Source of the DNA: an uncultured Hyphomicrobiales bacterium
GTDB lineage: Bacteria; Pseudomonadota; Alphaproteobacteria; Rhizobiales; Xanthobacteraceae
Reading direction: 5' to 3'
Assembly (NCBI GenBank): GCA_903839845.1
Contig: CAIMEA010000181.1
Location: forward strand, 55,490-119,489
DNA: 64,000 nt
The position numbers were made by a program, and so were the translations under genes. Shown piece after piece: positions 17,128-25,964 of this stretch. Each line of letters starts with the position of its first letter. Position 1 is the first letter of the stretch. The notes beneath the pieces were generated by a model. The model was not told the origin of the DNA. It worked only from the letters and a program-made list of their open reading frames with translations, and did no database searches.

Positions 17128-19149
17128 CTAATGCGCCTTCTCGTGGAAGAAGTCATATATCTTTCGCGCCGTCTCCGCATTAATGCCGGGCACATGTGCC
17201 AGATCCGCAAGGCTCGCCCGCTCGATCGCTTTCACGGTGCCAAAATGATGTAACAGCGCCCGCTTGCGGGTGGGCCCTATCCCCGCGATTTCCTGCAAGC
17301 CCGCCTCGCGAATGTCCTTCTTGCGCCGCGCCCGGTGCGAGCCGATGGCGAAGCGATGCGCCTCGTCGCGCAACCGTTCGACGAAATACAGCAGCGGATC
17401 GCGCGGCGGCAGTTTGAACGGGCTGCGGCCCGCCATGAAGAAAGTTTCGCGGCCGGCCTCGCGGTCCATGCCTTTGGCGATCGCCACCAGCGGCACATTG
17501 GTAATGCCGAGTTCGGTCAGGGTCTCGGTCGCCGAGCGCAATTGGCCTTGCCCACCGTCGATCAGCACCAGATCGGGCCAGGGCGAATCAGGCGCGTCAT
17601 CGGCGTCTCCCGTCAGCACGGCGGCGAGCGCGGCATCCGCGGTCAACCGCGGGCTTTCATCGATCAGCCGCTTGAAGCGGCGGCGCAGGACTTCGCGCAT
17701 CATGCCGTAATCGTCGCCGGGCGTGATGTCGGTCGAGCGGATGTTGAACTTTCGGTACTGGTTTTTGCGAAAGCCTTCGGGACCGGCGACGATCATGCCG
17801 CCGACCGCGTTGGTGCCGCTGATATGGCTGTTGTCGTAGACCTCGATGCGGCGAGGTTCGCGCGGCAAACCGAACGTCTCGGTCAACGCCTTGAACAGCC
17901 GCTGTTGCGACGCGGTGTCGGCGAGCTTGCGCGCCAGCGCCTCGCGGCCATTGGCGAGCGCGTGCATCACCAGTTCCTTGCGCTCGCCGCGTTGCGGCAC
18001 GCTGATCTCGATTCTGTGCCCGCTCTTGGCCGACAGCGCTTCGGCCAGCAGGTCCCGCTCCTCAAAATCCTCCGACGTCAGAATGAGCCGGGGCGCCGGC
18101 TTGTCGTCGTAGAATTGCGCCATGAAGGCGCCGAGCACTTCGGCGCCGCCGAGCGAGCGGTCGGCCTTCGGGAAATAGGCACGGTTGCCCCAGTTCTGGC
18201 CGGTGCGGAAGAAGAACACCTCGACGACGCTGTAACCGCCGTCCTGGTGCACGGCGAAGACGTCGGCTTCCTCGACGTTGCGCGGGTTGATGCCCTGATG
18301 CGACTGGATCGCCGATAAAGCGGCAAGCCGGTCGCGATAGATCGCGGCGCGCTCGAAATCGAGCGCATGGGAGGCCGTCTCCATTTCCGCCGACAATTCC
18401 TTTTGCACCGACCGGCTGCGCCCGGACAAAAATGCGTTGGCCTCGCGCACCAGCTCGGCATAGCCGGCAAAATCAATCTCCTGCGTGCAAGGCGCGGCGC
18501 AGCGCTTGATCTGATGCAGCAGGCAGGGCCGCGTCCGCGATTCAAAGAACGAATCCGAACAGGAGCGCAAAAGAAAGGCGCGCTGCAGCGCGTTGACCGT
18601 ACGGTTGACCGCGCCGGCATTGGCGAAGGGTCCGTAATATTGCCCGGGCCGCGTGCGGGCGCCGCGGTGCTTCAAGATCTGCGGCGCCCAGTGGTCATTC
18701 GTGATCAGAATATAAGGAAACGATTTGTCGTCGCGCAGCAGCACATTGAAGCGCGGCCGCAACTTCTTGATCAGATTGGCTTCCAAGAGCAGCGCTTCGG
18801 TCTCGGTCGCGGTGGAAATGAATTCCATCGTCGCCGTCGCCGCAATCATGCGGGTGATGCGGCTGTCATGCGCATTCGGCCTTGTATAGGACGTGACGCG
18901 CTTCTTGATGCTTTTGGCCTTGCCGACATAGAGCACGTCGCCCTTCGCATCGATCATACGATAGACGCCGGGCGAAGACGGCGCATGCTTGACGGCGCGG
19001 GCGATCGCCGCCGCGCCATTGGCCAAGGTGCCGGTCGCCGGCTCGTTGAGATCGAGTTCGGGCAGCGAGGATTCCTCGTCCTCCTCGCGGAGTTCGCTCA
19101 ACGGGTCCAAGTCCTTTTTGGGATCGATGTCTTTTTCGCCGCCGTTCAT
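17128..19149 (-). CDS. uvrC: Excinuclease ABC subunit C
   Basis: 673 residues. In order: an acidic N-terminal extension of about 55 residues, the GIY-YIG nuclease domain ([20 protein letters not shown]), the cysteine-rich segment around CAAPCTQEI, the UVR motif that contacts UvrB (about 240-275), the RNase H-like 5'-incision domain with VYDNSHISG, and a C-terminal helix-hairpin-helix pair ending [13 protein letters not shown]. Makes the dual incisions in nucleotide excision repair. The acidic extension is longer than in most UvrC proteins but has a plausible start. Confidence 0.96.
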   Translation of the reverse strand: MNGGEKDIDPKKDLDPLSELREEDEESSLPELDLNEPATGTLANGAAAIARAVKHAPSSPGVYRMIDAKGDVLYVGKAKSIKKRVTSYTRPNAHDSRITRMIAATATMEFISTATETEALLLEANLIKKLRPRFNVLLRDDKSFPYILITNDHWAPQILKHRGARTRPGQYYGPFANAGAVNRTVNALQRAFLLRSCSDSFFESRTRPCLLHQIKRCAAPCTQEIDFAGYAELVREANAFLSGRSRSVQKELSAEMETASHALDFERAAIYRDRLAALSAIQSHQGINPRNVEEADVFAVHQDGGYSVVEVFFFRTGQNWGNRAYFPKADRSLGGAEVLGAFMAQFYDDKPAPRLILTSEDFEERDLLAEALSAKSGHRIEISVPQRGERKELVMHALANGREALARKLADTASQQRLFKALTETFGLPREPRRIEVYDNSHISGTNAVGGMIVAGPEGFRKNQYRKFNIRSTDITPGDDYGMMREVLRRRFKRLIDESPRLTADAALAAVLTGDADDAPDSPWPDLVLIDGGQGQLRSATETLTELGITNVPLVAIAKGMDREAGRETFFMAGRSPFKLPPRDPLLYFVERLRDEAHRFAIGSHRARRKKDIREAGLQEIAGIGPTRKRALLHHFGTVKAIERASLADLAHVPGINAETARKIYDFFHEKAH

Positions 19150-19173
19150 GCGCCCTAAGATAATCTTTGTTGG

Positions 19174-19941
19174 TTATTCCGCCACATCGCTGTCGGCGGT
19201 ACGCCAGGATAGATGCTGCCCGCCATCGACCGGCAGTGTCACGCCGGTGACGCTGGTCGCCGCGGCGAGATAGACCACGGCCGCTGCGATATCCTCCGGC
19301 GACGGGCCCCGCCCGAGCGGCACGGCGGCGGCTTGCGCCGCGAACAGCGCATCGGTCTGGCGCGGGCTCGGCAGCACCGGGCCCGGCGCCACCGCGTTGA
19401 CGCGCAACGGCGCCAGCGCCTGCGCCAATGTCACGGTCGCGGCGTGCAAGGCGCTTTTGCTCATGGTGTAGGAGAAAAATTTCGGCGTTGGCCGCAGCAC
19501 GCGCTGATCGACGATATTGACGATCGACGCGTCGCTCGCCTTCGTCGCTTGCGCGGCGAAGGCCTGCGCCAGAAACAAAGGCGCGGTCAGATTGATCGCC
19601 ATCGTCGCCTCGAAATCGGCCCGATCGAGATTGCCGATCTCGTCGTCCTCGAACACGCTGGCATTGTTGACGAGCAGCGTGAGCGGCGCGAAGGCCGCCG
19701 CCGGGATCAAACCGCCAACGGCCTTGGCGTCGGCGAGATCGGCGACAACGACAGCGGCCTTGCCGCCGCCATTTTCGATCCGCGCCGCCAGCGCTTCGGC
19801 GGCGCCGCGCGACCTGTTGGCATGCAACACCACCGCGTAGCCGGCGTGCGATAAAGCCAGCGCGATGGCCGCGCCGATGCGCCGTCCGCCGCCGGTAATC
19901 AGGGCCGCGCGCGGGCCGCTCTTCGTTTTGTCATCAGGCAT
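19174..19941 (-). CDS. Short-chain dehydrogenase/reductase (FolM-like)
   Basis: 255 residues. The NAD(P)-binding motif is TGGGRRIGAAIALAL, followed by NNAS (LLVNNASVFEDDEIG) and the catalytic YTMSK with Ser-rich surroundings; VNAVAPGPVLPSP is the cofactor-binding tail. The TGGGRRIG variant and the HANRS coenzyme loop resemble FolM/pteridine reductase-type enzymes that use NADPH, so a dihydromonapterin or dihydrofolate reductase role is possible but unproven. It lies just upstream of uvrC on the same strand (24 bp). Confidence 0.85.
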   Translation of the reverse strand: MPDDKTKSGPRAALITGGGRRIGAAIALALSHAGYAVVLHANRSRGAAEALAARIENGGGKAAVVVADLADAKAVGGLIPAAAFAPLTLLVNNASVFEDDEIGNLDRADFEATMAINLTAPLFLAQAFAAQATKASDASIVNIVDQRVLRPTPKFFSYTMSKSALHAATVTLAQALAPLRVNAVAPGPVLPSPRQTDALFAAQAAAVPLGRGPSPEDIAAAVVYLAAATSVTGVTLPVDGGQHLSWRTADSDVAE

Positions 19942-20245
19942 TTGCGATTTCTATGCGCCGTGTCATTGCCAAGCGCCAGGAAGCGATCGCGCAAGGGGGA
20001 GATCAAAGCTATCGTCAAAAAAGCCCGGCACAACATGGTAAACGCCACGAAAGCCTGTTTGCTAAGACTTCTTTAGGGATAACCACTCGTCTCCACAGCG
20101 CGATTCATAACCGTTTAACTTAAAAAGCGCGATAACGGCGTTACGGAAAATTGTCCAAGTTTCGCAAGCGACGAGACCGGCAAACCAATTCCGCGACGCG
20201 CCTTCAAGGGCGCTTGAAGCGGCGAGCGTTTAGTGGAGAGTTGAG
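19942..20245. other. Divergent intergenic region before the outer-membrane barrel genes
   Basis: About 300 bp between the divergent SDR gene and the first barrel gene. It is AT-rich in its middle part (around 20030-20150), as expected for a promoter of a highly expressed surface protein, and ends with gtggagagttgag, which supplies the ribosome binding site. No clear operator could be read. Confidence 0.4.
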
Positions 20246-20869
20246 ATGAAAAAACTGATCCTGGCATTGACCCTGGCCGGCCTGGCCCTTGCCGCGGCAT
20301 CGACCGTCGCCAGCGCCGCCGACCTGCCGCGCTCCACGCCCTATTATCAGGCGCCGGCGGGCAGCTATTACAACTGGTCCGGCGCCTATGCCGGCGCCAA
20401 TGTCGGCTACCAGTGGGGCAAGGTCAAAAACACCAGCACCAATCCGAGCGGCCTCGAAGGCGGTCTGCAGCTCGGCTACAATTGGCAAAATGGCCAGTTC
20501 GTGTTCGGCGGTGAAACCGACCTGCAGATCAGCGGCGCCGACGACACTTTCGCGCCGTTCAAGTTCTCCAATCCGTGGTTCGGCACCTTGCGCGGCCGCG
20601 CCGGTCTGGCGATGAACAACATCCTGTTCTACGGCACGCTCGGCCTGGCCTATGGCAGCGTGAAGGGTGAAACCGGCGCACTGGCGGAATCCAAGATGCA
20701 GATTGGCTGGACCGCCGGCATCGGCGCCGAAGTCGGCTTCACGCCGCAATGGTCGGCCAAGGTCGAGTATCTCTACGCCGACCTGAGCAACCGGGCCTAT
20801 TCGATCACCGGAACCCAGAACGGCCTGTCGACCAGCATTCTGCGCGTCGGCGTCAATTATCACTTCTAG
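20246..20869 (+). CDS. Outer-membrane beta-barrel protein, Omp25/31 type (copy 1)
   Basis: 207 residues. A Sec signal of about 24 residues (ending ASAADLPR) is followed by a short linker and eight predicted strands, with the family phrases YNWSGAYAGANVGYQWG, GGLQLGYNWQ, VFGGETDLQ and a C-terminal phenylalanine (VGVNYHF) for BAM-dependent insertion. These small barrels are abundant in Hyphomicrobiales outer membranes. It is the most divergent of the three tandem barrels here and lacks the MPTKAP/MPVKAP linker of the other two. Monocistronic with a strong terminator at 20903-20928. Confidence 0.9.
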   Translation: MKKLILALTLAGLALAAASTVASAADLPRSTPYYQAPAGSYYNWSGAYAGANVGYQWGKVKNTSTNPSGLEGGLQLGYNWQNGQFVFGGETDLQISGADDTFAPFKFSNPWFGTLRGRAGLAMNNILFYGTLGLAYGSVKGETGALAESKMQIGWTAGIGAEVGFTPQWSAKVEYLYADLSNRAYSITGTQNGLSTSILRVGVNYHF

Positions 20870-20902
20870 GCTTTGCCGCCGTTTCACGCGGTTTGCGGCA
20901 AA

Positions 20903-20928
20903 CCCCGGGCCCATGGCCCGGGGTTTTT
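20903..20928 (+). terminator. Rho-independent terminator of barrel gene 1
   Basis: Palindromic GC stem ccccgggcc...ggcccgggg with an ATG-centred loop, followed directly by TTTTT at 20924-20928. Confidence 0.9.
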
Positions 20929-20995
20929 CGTTATCCTGGTGGTTCGCAATTGGGGCCGGAACCCGGGGAGGGAACTTTTTGACGTATAAGTTCCG

Positions 20996-21011
20996 TTAAG
21001 AGTTTATTAAC
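20996..21011 (+). promoter_or_regulatory. CtrA-like site (TTAA-N7-TTAAC) upstream of barrel gene 2
   Basis: TTAA-gagttta-TTAAC fits the alphaproteobacterial CtrA consensus exactly. It lies about 195 bp before the start codon of barrel gene 2. A 7-bp inverted repeat (ggaactt at 20971-20977, aagttcc at 20988-20994) sits right before it. The consensus is short and AT-rich, so chance occurrence is possible. Confidence 0.4.
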
Positions 21012-21204
21012 AAGTATACCGGTTCAAATCTGGTGGCTTAATTCCGCCTGAATCGCGGCAACATCGTGGCTTTTGCGCGCCTCAATTACGATACTACATA
21101 CGGTAATCTATTGATCGCTGTGTCTTTTTCGCACTAGACCTGAGCTCTATTCTGAATACTGTGCGCTCAGGTTTTGGGGTTTAACCGTTACGGAGATTCT
21201 AGAA

Positions 21205-21864
21205 ATGAAGCGTCTTGCTCTCGCCGCCGTTGGTGCTCTCGCAGTTGTCGCAACCATGGGTTCGGCCAATGCCGCCGATATGGCCCGCCGCACTGCCATG
21301 CCGACCAAGGCTGTGCCCTATGTCGCCTACTACAACTGGACCGGCGCTTACGTCGGCATCAACGGCGGCGCCGGCTGGGGCCGTTCGAATTTCTCCGCGC
21401 CTGTAGCCACCGGCGATTTCAACACCCGTGGCGGCCAGGTCGGCGGCACCATCGGCTACAACTATCAGGCCGGTCAGGCCGTGTTCGGTCTTGAAGGCGA
21501 CCTCGACTGGTCGAACGTCCGTGGCAACTCGGCCTGCGGCGTCGGCCAGACCTGCGAAACCCGCAACACCTGGCTCGGCACCGCGCGCGGCCGCGTCGGC
21601 TATGCCTTCGATCGCTTCATGCCCTATGTCACCGGCGGTCTGGCTGTCGGCGGCGTCAAGAACTCGATCACGGGTTCGGGCGACTCGACCACCACGAAGG
21701 CTGGCTATGCGCTGGGCGGCGGCATCGAAGCGGCGCTCGCCGGTCCGTGGACCGCGAAGGTCGAATACCTCTATGCCGATCTCGGCCGCGTCAGCGCGCC
21801 GCTCGGCGCCGACGTCCGCGCCAAGGAAAACCTGGTCCGCGGCGGCCTGAACTACCGCTTCTAA
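21205..21864 (+). CDS. Outer-membrane beta-barrel protein, Omp25/31 type (copy 2)
   Basis: 219 residues. Signal peptide about 1-23 (ending SANA), then ADMARRTAMPTKAVP, the proline/basic linker typical of these barrels. Strand motifs YNWTGAYVGINGGAGWG, GGTIGYNYQAGQAVFGLEGDLDWSN and TAKVEYLYADLG precede the terminal NYRF. It contains a Cys pair (SACGVGQTCE) in a surface loop that could form a disulfide and is absent from the two neighbours. A long leader (about 330 bp from the previous gene) and own terminator indicate independent expression. Confidence 0.92.
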   Translation: MKRLALAAVGALAVVATMGSANAADMARRTAMPTKAVPYVAYYNWTGAYVGINGGAGWGRSNFSAPVATGDFNTRGGQVGGTIGYNYQAGQAVFGLEGDLDWSNVRGNSACGVGQTCETRNTWLGTARGRVGYAFDRFMPYVTGGLAVGGVKNSITGSGDSTTTKAGYALGGGIEAALAGPWTAKVEYLYADLGRVSAPLGADVRAKENLVRGGLNYRF

Positions 21865-21893
21865 ACGCGGGCTGCGACAACAACTGCAAAAGC

Positions 21894-21919
21894 CCCGGAC
21901 TTCGGTCCGGGACTTTTTT
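21894..21919 (+). terminator. Rho-independent terminator of barrel gene 2
   Basis: cccggac-ttcg-gtccggg stem-loop with a stable TTCG tetraloop, followed by a six-T run. Confidence 0.92.
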
Positions 21920-22093
21920 ATCCGGAAACGGCGACCGAGTTCCAAAGCGTTGCCGAACGGACACAGTCGATACATTTGATCATAGGTGATCATAAGTGCA
22001 CGGAACGACCGGTCGAACACCGCGTTGAATGTGCAATCGGGGGACGGCGCATCCGCGTCCGTCCGGATGATCTTCATCGGAATGAGGTGCGTC

Positions 22094-22711
22094 ATGAAAA
22101 ATCTTCTTCTCGCCAGCGTCGGTCTTTTTGCGCTCAGTGTCGGTTCGGCCGCGGCCGCCGACATGCCGCGTCGCGCTGCCATGCCGGTCAAGGCGCCGGC
22201 CTATGTGTCGCAGATGTACAACTGGAGCGGCGCTTACATTGGCATCAACGGCGGCGGCGCGTTCAGCGGATCGAACAGCTCGTCGGGCGGCCTGATCGGC
22301 GGCACGCTTGGCTACAACCTGCAGTCCGGCCCGCTTGTCTGGGGCATCGAAGGCGATCTCGACTGGACCCGGATCCGCGGCAGCAGTGCCATCAACGAAA
22401 CCAGCAATCGCTGGCTCAGCACCGTCCGCGGCCGTCTCGGCTACGCGATGGGCGCGACCGGTAGCGTGATGCCTTACATCACCGGCGGCGTTGCGTTCGG
22501 CGATATCAACAATGCGGTCGGCGCGGCGAGTTCGCGCACCAGCAAGACCGGCTATGCGCTCGGCGGCGGCATCGAGGCTGCTTTGACCGGTCCGTGGACC
22601 GCCAAGGTCGAATACCTGTATGTCGATCTCGGCAACGGCCCGACCGTCGGCGCCGTCACGTCGGACTTCCACACCAACATCGTTCGCGCCGGCCTCAACT
22701 ATCGTTTCTAG
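22094..22711 (+). CDS. Outer-membrane beta-barrel protein, Omp25/31 type (copy 3)
   Basis: 205 residues from the ATG at 22094. Signal peptide about 1-21 (ending SAAAADMPRR) and the linker AAMPVKAPAYVSQ. Strand motifs MYNWSGAYIGINGGGAFSG, WGIEGDLDWTRIRG, TAKVEYLYVDLG and the terminal LNYRF are very close to copy 2, indicating a recent tandem duplication. The frame opens further upstream (21986), but the downstream ATG directly precedes the signal peptide. Confidence 0.92.
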   Translation: MKNLLLASVGLFALSVGSAAAADMPRRAAMPVKAPAYVSQMYNWSGAYIGINGGGAFSGSNSSSGGLIGGTLGYNLQSGPLVWGIEGDLDWTRIRGSSAINETSNRWLSTVRGRLGYAMGATGSVMPYITGGVAFGDINNAVGAASSRTSKTGYALGGGIEAALTGPWTAKVEYLYVDLGNGPTVGAVTSDFHTNIVRAGLNYRF

Positions 22712-22735
22712 TTCCAACAGCGCCGCACACACGAA

Positions 22736-22764
22736 AGCCCCGGAGGAATCTCCGGGGCTTTTTT
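22736..22764 (+). terminator. Rho-independent terminator of barrel gene 3
   Basis: agccccggag-gaat-ctccggggct, a 10-bp perfect stem with a four-base loop, then a six-T run. It also lies 25 bp past the stop of the convergent GST gene and may work for both. Confidence 0.93.
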
Positions 22765-22788
22765 CATGAATCGCAGTTCAAAAAACTT

Positions 22789-23409
22789 TTAGGCGGCGAC
22801 CTTGGTCTCGGCGAAAGCCGGCACTTGCGCCGCGAACTGGTCGAGCCAGTCAACGAGCCGCGGATGATCCTTGCGCCAGGTTCCGGCAAAGCGCAGGTCG
22901 CGATAACCGAGCAGGCAGGCCAGCGTGATCTGTCCGATATTCGGCAACGGCTCGATCTTCGGATCGAGCGCCGGCGGCGCCGCCTCCAAAGCCGCCAGGC
23001 CGCGCGCGACTTTGTCGGCCTGCCGGTCGATCCAGCTTTGCACCTGCATCTCCGCCGGCCGGTAGCGGCTCTCATAGACGATCAGCACCGAGGCATCGAG
23101 CATGCCATCGCACAGGGCCTGCAGCCGCAGCGCCGCGAAGCGCGCCTTGGTGTCGCGCGGCACGATGTGGCCGCCGCCGGCGATATGATCGAGATATTCG
23201 ACGATGACGCGGGAGTCGTAATAGACGGTACCGTCCTCGAGCACGAGCGCCGGAATCTTGCCCAGCGGATTTTGCACGCGAATGGTATCGGCCGGATCGT
23301 TGAGGTCGACCGCGACCAGGTCGATCTGATCGGCGAGGCCGAGCAGGCTGGCGGCGATGCGCGCCTTGCGGGCGAACGGCGATGGCGGAGAGTTACGCAG
23401 GATCATCAT
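22789..23409 (-). CDS. Glutathione S-transferase family protein
   Basis: 206 residues. The N-terminal thioredoxin-like domain opens LRNSPPSPFARKARIAASLLG, where Ser in SPPSPF is in the position of the catalytic serine of bacterial GSTs, and continues with NPLGKIPALVLEDG and the glutathione-binding DSRVIVEYLD. The C-terminal helical domain follows. Detoxification or a metabolic glutathione-dependent reaction is likely; the substrate cannot be named. It is convergent with barrel gene 3. Confidence 0.88.
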   Translation of the reverse strand: MMILRNSPPSPFARKARIAASLLGLADQIDLVAVDLNDPADTIRVQNPLGKIPALVLEDGTVYYDSRVIVEYLDHIAGGGHIVPRDTKARFAALRLQALCDGMLDASVLIVYESRYRPAEMQVQSWIDRQADKVARGLAALEAAPPALDPKIEPLPNIGQITLACLLGYRDLRFAGTWRKDHPRLVDWLDQFAAQVPAFAETKVAA

Positions 23410-23453
23410 GCCGGTTTTTTCTTAGTTGCGACGCGGACGGCTGCGTCCGCATC

Positions 23454-23483
23454 GTCAAAGGGTCAAAGGGTCAAAGGGTCAAG
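23454..23483. repeat. Short tandem repeat of gtcaaagg
   Basis: Three complete and one partial copy of an 8-bp unit, immediately upstream of the GST gene and downstream of the cold shock gene. A repeat of this kind can vary in copy number by slippage. It lies about 45 bp before the GST start, where a change could alter promoter spacing. Confidence 0.8.
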
Positions 23484-23552
23484 AGTTTCGAGAGCGCGAC
23501 GCCGATGACGCGCGCGTGGATGTCTTATAGACGCAAATTGCCTGAATCGAAT

Positions 23553-23765
23553 TCAGCTCACAACCAGATTCACCGCCTTCGGTCCCTTGCCCTTTTTATC
23601 GGGCTCGACATCGAAGCTGATCTTCTGGCCTTCGTTCAGGCTTTTCAATCCGGCCTGCTCGACCGCGGTAATATGCACGAACACATCGCGTGCGCCGTCA
23701 TCCGGCTTGATAAAGCCATAGCCCCGTTCGGCGTTGAAGAATTTGACGATACCGGTTTGCGCCAT
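23553..23765 (-). CDS. Cold shock protein, CspA family
   Basis: 70 residues from ATG at 23765. Single OB-fold cold-shock domain with RNP1 as RGYGFIKP and RNP2 as VFVHI, starting [13 protein letters not shown]. Binds single-stranded RNA/DNA as an RNA chaperone. The upstream region (23766-23909) stays open in frame but is GC-rich and probably an untranslated leader, which is common for csp genes. GGGAGGG precedes the ATG. Confidence 0.95.
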   Translation of the reverse strand: MAQTGIVKFFNAERGYGFIKPDDGARDVFVHITAVEQAGLKSLNEGQKISFDVEPDKKGKGPKAVNLVVS

Positions 23766-23969
23766 CGGGTGTCCCTCCCCGTACACTGCTCCGCCGCCGG
23801 CCCCACGCACGGCGGCTCGGCCGACATTCACGAACGGGGATAAGCATCGGCCGACAAGCGGCCTCAGTCCCTCCGCCGGCCCCCACAGGAGGCGGAACGT
23901 CATTGCCAATCCGGGAACTACACACCAGTTGCGGCTTTGTGGAAAGAGGCGAGACGCCGCGCGCCTGTG

Positions 23970-24875
23970 TCACTTGGTCTTTGCTTTGGGCTTCGGCTTG
24001 GTCTGCCCGGCCGCCTCGCCGCTCAGCCAGTCGAGCGTATAGCCGCCGCCTTGCGGCTGGCGTTCCAGCAACCGGCTGAGCACCGGCAGCAGCGCGGCAA
24101 GTTCAGCCTCAAGCGTCCAGGGCGGATTGATCAGGATCAGACCGGAGCCGTTGAGCCTCGTCGGATCGCTGACCGGTGAAACCAGCAATTCGGCGCGCAG
24201 GATTTTCGCAATGCCGGATCGGCGCAAACGTTTGGCCAAGTCATCGGCTTCGCCACGGCCCTTAATCGGATACCACAAGGCATAAATGCCGGTCGCCCAT
24301 TTGCGATGCGCCAGACCCAGCATGTGCGACAGCCGATGGAAGTCGGCGTTCTCCTCGAAAGGCGGATCGACCAGCACCAGGCCGCGCCGTTCCGGCGGCG
24401 GCACGTAAGCTTGCAATGCGGTCCAGCCGTCGATCTCGATCACCTTGATGCGGCTGTCGGCGCGCAAGTGGCGCGACAGCGCGATCGCCGCGTGCGGCTC
24501 GAGTTCACAGGCAATCAGCCGGTCGTCGGCGCGCAGCCAAGCGCGCGTCAGCGCCGGCGACCCGGGATAGGCGGTCAGTTTGCCCGGCACGTTGAGCGCA
24601 CCGATCACATCGAGATAGGGCGCGAGCAGCGTCACCACATTGTCCGGCAATTTGCCCGCGGCTATTGCGGCCAGCAGCCGCTCGACACCGTCGTGCCATT
24701 CGCCGCCGCGATTGGCCTCGGCGCTGGTCAGATCGTAGATGCCGGCACCGGCATGGGTGTCGATGACGCGGAACGCGGCCGGCTTCTCGCGCAGGTAATG
24801 CAGGATACGGCACAGCACCGCGTGCTTGAAGACATCGGCGAAGCTGCCGGCATGGAAGGCGTGGCGGTAATTCAC
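23970..24875 (-). CDS. rlmJ: 23S rRNA (adenine2030-N6)-methyltransferase RlmJ
   Basis: 301 residues. Starts MNYRHAFHAGSFADVFKHAV, the conserved opening of the RlmJ/YhiR family. S-adenosylmethionine motif in DTHAGAGIYDL and the catalytic DPPFE. The C-terminus carries a short Lys/Pro tail (TKPKPKAKTK) not essential to the family. Methylates A2030 of 23S rRNA before ribosome assembly. Confidence 0.93.
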   Translation of the reverse strand: MNYRHAFHAGSFADVFKHAVLCRILHYLREKPAAFRVIDTHAGAGIYDLTSAEANRGGEWHDGVERLLAAIAAGKLPDNVVTLLAPYLDVIGALNVPGKLTAYPGSPALTRAWLRADDRLIACELEPHAAIALSRHLRADSRIKVIEIDGWTALQAYVPPPERRGLVLVDPPFEENADFHRLSHMLGLAHRKWATGIYALWYPIKGRGEADDLAKRLRRSGIAKILRAELLVSPVSDPTRLNGSGLILINPPWTLEAELAALLPVLSRLLERQPQGGGYTLDWLSGEAAGQTKPKPKAKTK

Positions 24876-24925
24876 GTCAATCTCTCAATCGCGTCAGGGC
24901 AAGGCGACACAGACGCCTTCTTAGC

Positions 24926-25240
24926 TTAACGCGGCACGCCGCGCAGGCCGAAATGCGAGCGCGGTTTGACATACCGGCGCGGCGGCGGCGCCGGGCGCTT
25001 CGGGCGCAATTGAACCGCCCCGGACAAACTCGGGTCGCGGACCGCCGCGCGCGACCGTCGCCAGCGCCGGATTGGCAGCCATGCCAGACCCGCCACGACC
25101 CAGACCGACGCCAGCATGCCGGCCACATGCAATCCGGGCGACAGATGCACGGCGTCATGCGCGGTCAATGGCGACAACGCCATATAGCCGAGCCCGACGA
25201 ACCACAGCACGAACCCCATATAATCCTGGACACGATTCAT
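24926..25240 (-). CDS. Small two-helix membrane protein
   Basis: 104 residues with hydrophobic segments at about 7-25 and 36-55, followed by a highly basic, proline-rich cytoplasmic-looking tail (RPKRPAPPPRRYVKPR). No family recognised. It ends about 50 bp upstream of rlmJ on the same strand. Its upstream flank is occupied by two tandem palindromic repeats. Confidence 0.6.
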   Translation of the reverse strand: MNRVQDYMGFVLWFVGLGYMALSPLTAHDAVHLSPGLHVAGMLASVWVVAGLAWLPIRRWRRSRAAVRDPSLSGAVQLRPKRPAPPPRRYVKPRSHFGLRGVPR

Positions 25241-25287
25241 CGCCGCACTCCGCGCCCGCTTTAAATCGCGCGGTCAACTTTGCTCAA

Positions 25288-25365
25288 CTAGTGGAGCGGA
25301 TTTGACGTTCGCTGCTCGTTTGCCGCGACCATCTTAGGCGAACGTCAAATCCAAAGCTCCACTAG
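25288..25365. repeat. CTAGTGG palindromic element, unit 1
   Basis: Left arm 25288-25311 (ctagtggagcggatttgacg...) and right arm 25339-25365 form a long imperfect inverted repeat with a 27-base loop. The tips are ctagtgg / ccactag. Related in tips and inner sequence to unit 2, 13 bp further on. Confidence 0.85.
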
Positions 25366-25378
25366 CATTAATAACTTT

Positions 25379-25454
25379 CTAGTGGTCCTTTGATTCTAAC
25401 ATTCGCAAAAGTGGCTCCGCAGACGGGTTGCGAATGTTAGAATCGGACCACTAG
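25379..25454. repeat. CTAGTGG palindromic element, unit 2
   Basis: Left arm 25379-25406 (ctagtggtcctttgattc...) and right arm 25430-25454, loop of 23 bases. The inner arm attctaacattcgc resembles the gatttgacgttcgc of unit 1, so the two are members of one family arranged in tandem. No gene lies within either unit. Confidence 0.85.
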
Positions 25455-25582
25455 CTTTCAAAAATCTTGCGGCAATCGCGCACACGCCAGGGTTATCCCC
25501 CTGGCAGCCAAGGCGAGCGTTAGCGCCCGCTTAATGCGACCGCCGAAAACAGGTCCGGAAAAATGAAATTTTGACAAAGCGA

Positions 25583-25912
25583 TTAGGCCTCGGTCCTTCG
25601 GAAGCCTCGAATAACCCATATCAATGCCAATCCTGAGAAAAACAAAAGCGCCGGCGGCAAAGACGCTGTAATCGCAAACAAATAGATCGGAAACGGCTTG
25701 GGTTCTGGCGCGCTCTGTCCTGGAGCTTCGACAAGGGTGCATGTTCCATTCAAAATTCTCAAAGCCTTGGACATACTAGAATCCCCAAGCTTTGTTTCCG
25801 CACAAACCCTCTCCGGCGTGTATTCAATCCGAACTGGATTTGTGAGAAAAAATGCGAAGATAGCCCACAGAACTGTGAGTACACACCAAAGTCTGAAAAG
25901 GCCTTTTGCCAT
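25583..25912 (-). CDS. Small membrane protein with two transmembrane helices
   Basis: 109 residues from ATG at 25912. Hydrophobic segments at about 5-22 and 78-103 frame a roughly 50-residue, probably periplasmic, domain with two cysteines (VCAETKLG and NGTCTLVE) that may pair. No family recognised. The in-frame extension upstream to 26122 overlaps the RNase T2 gene and is rejected. Slightly lower GC than its neighbours. Confidence 0.6.
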   Translation of the reverse strand: MAKGLFRLWCVLTVLWAIFAFFLTNPVRIEYTPERVCAETKLGDSSMSKALRILNGTCTLVEAPGQSAPEPKPFPIYLFAITASLPPALLFFSGLALIWVIRGFRRTEA

Positions 25913-25964
25913 TTCTATTTCCGGATGCGCTCGCGCTTTGGTTCTAAATAAGCCCAGCGTATTT

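Noticed and set aside
21015..21045. T-arm-like accggttcaaatctggt resembling a tRNA
   Set aside because: No acceptor, D or anticodon stem could be fitted upstream; it is part of the barrel gene leader.
23766..23909. 48-residue N-terminal extension of the cold shock protein
   Set aside because: CspA proteins start at [11 protein letters not shown]; the open upstream frame matches a long untranslated leader.
25288..25454. CRISPR array
   Set aside because: Only two units, inverted-repeat structure, and no regular repeat-spacer pattern.
25458..25742. 94-codon frame across the palindromic element and the small membrane gene
   Set aside because: Lies out of frame over a better-supported gene and the repeats; no ribosome binding site.
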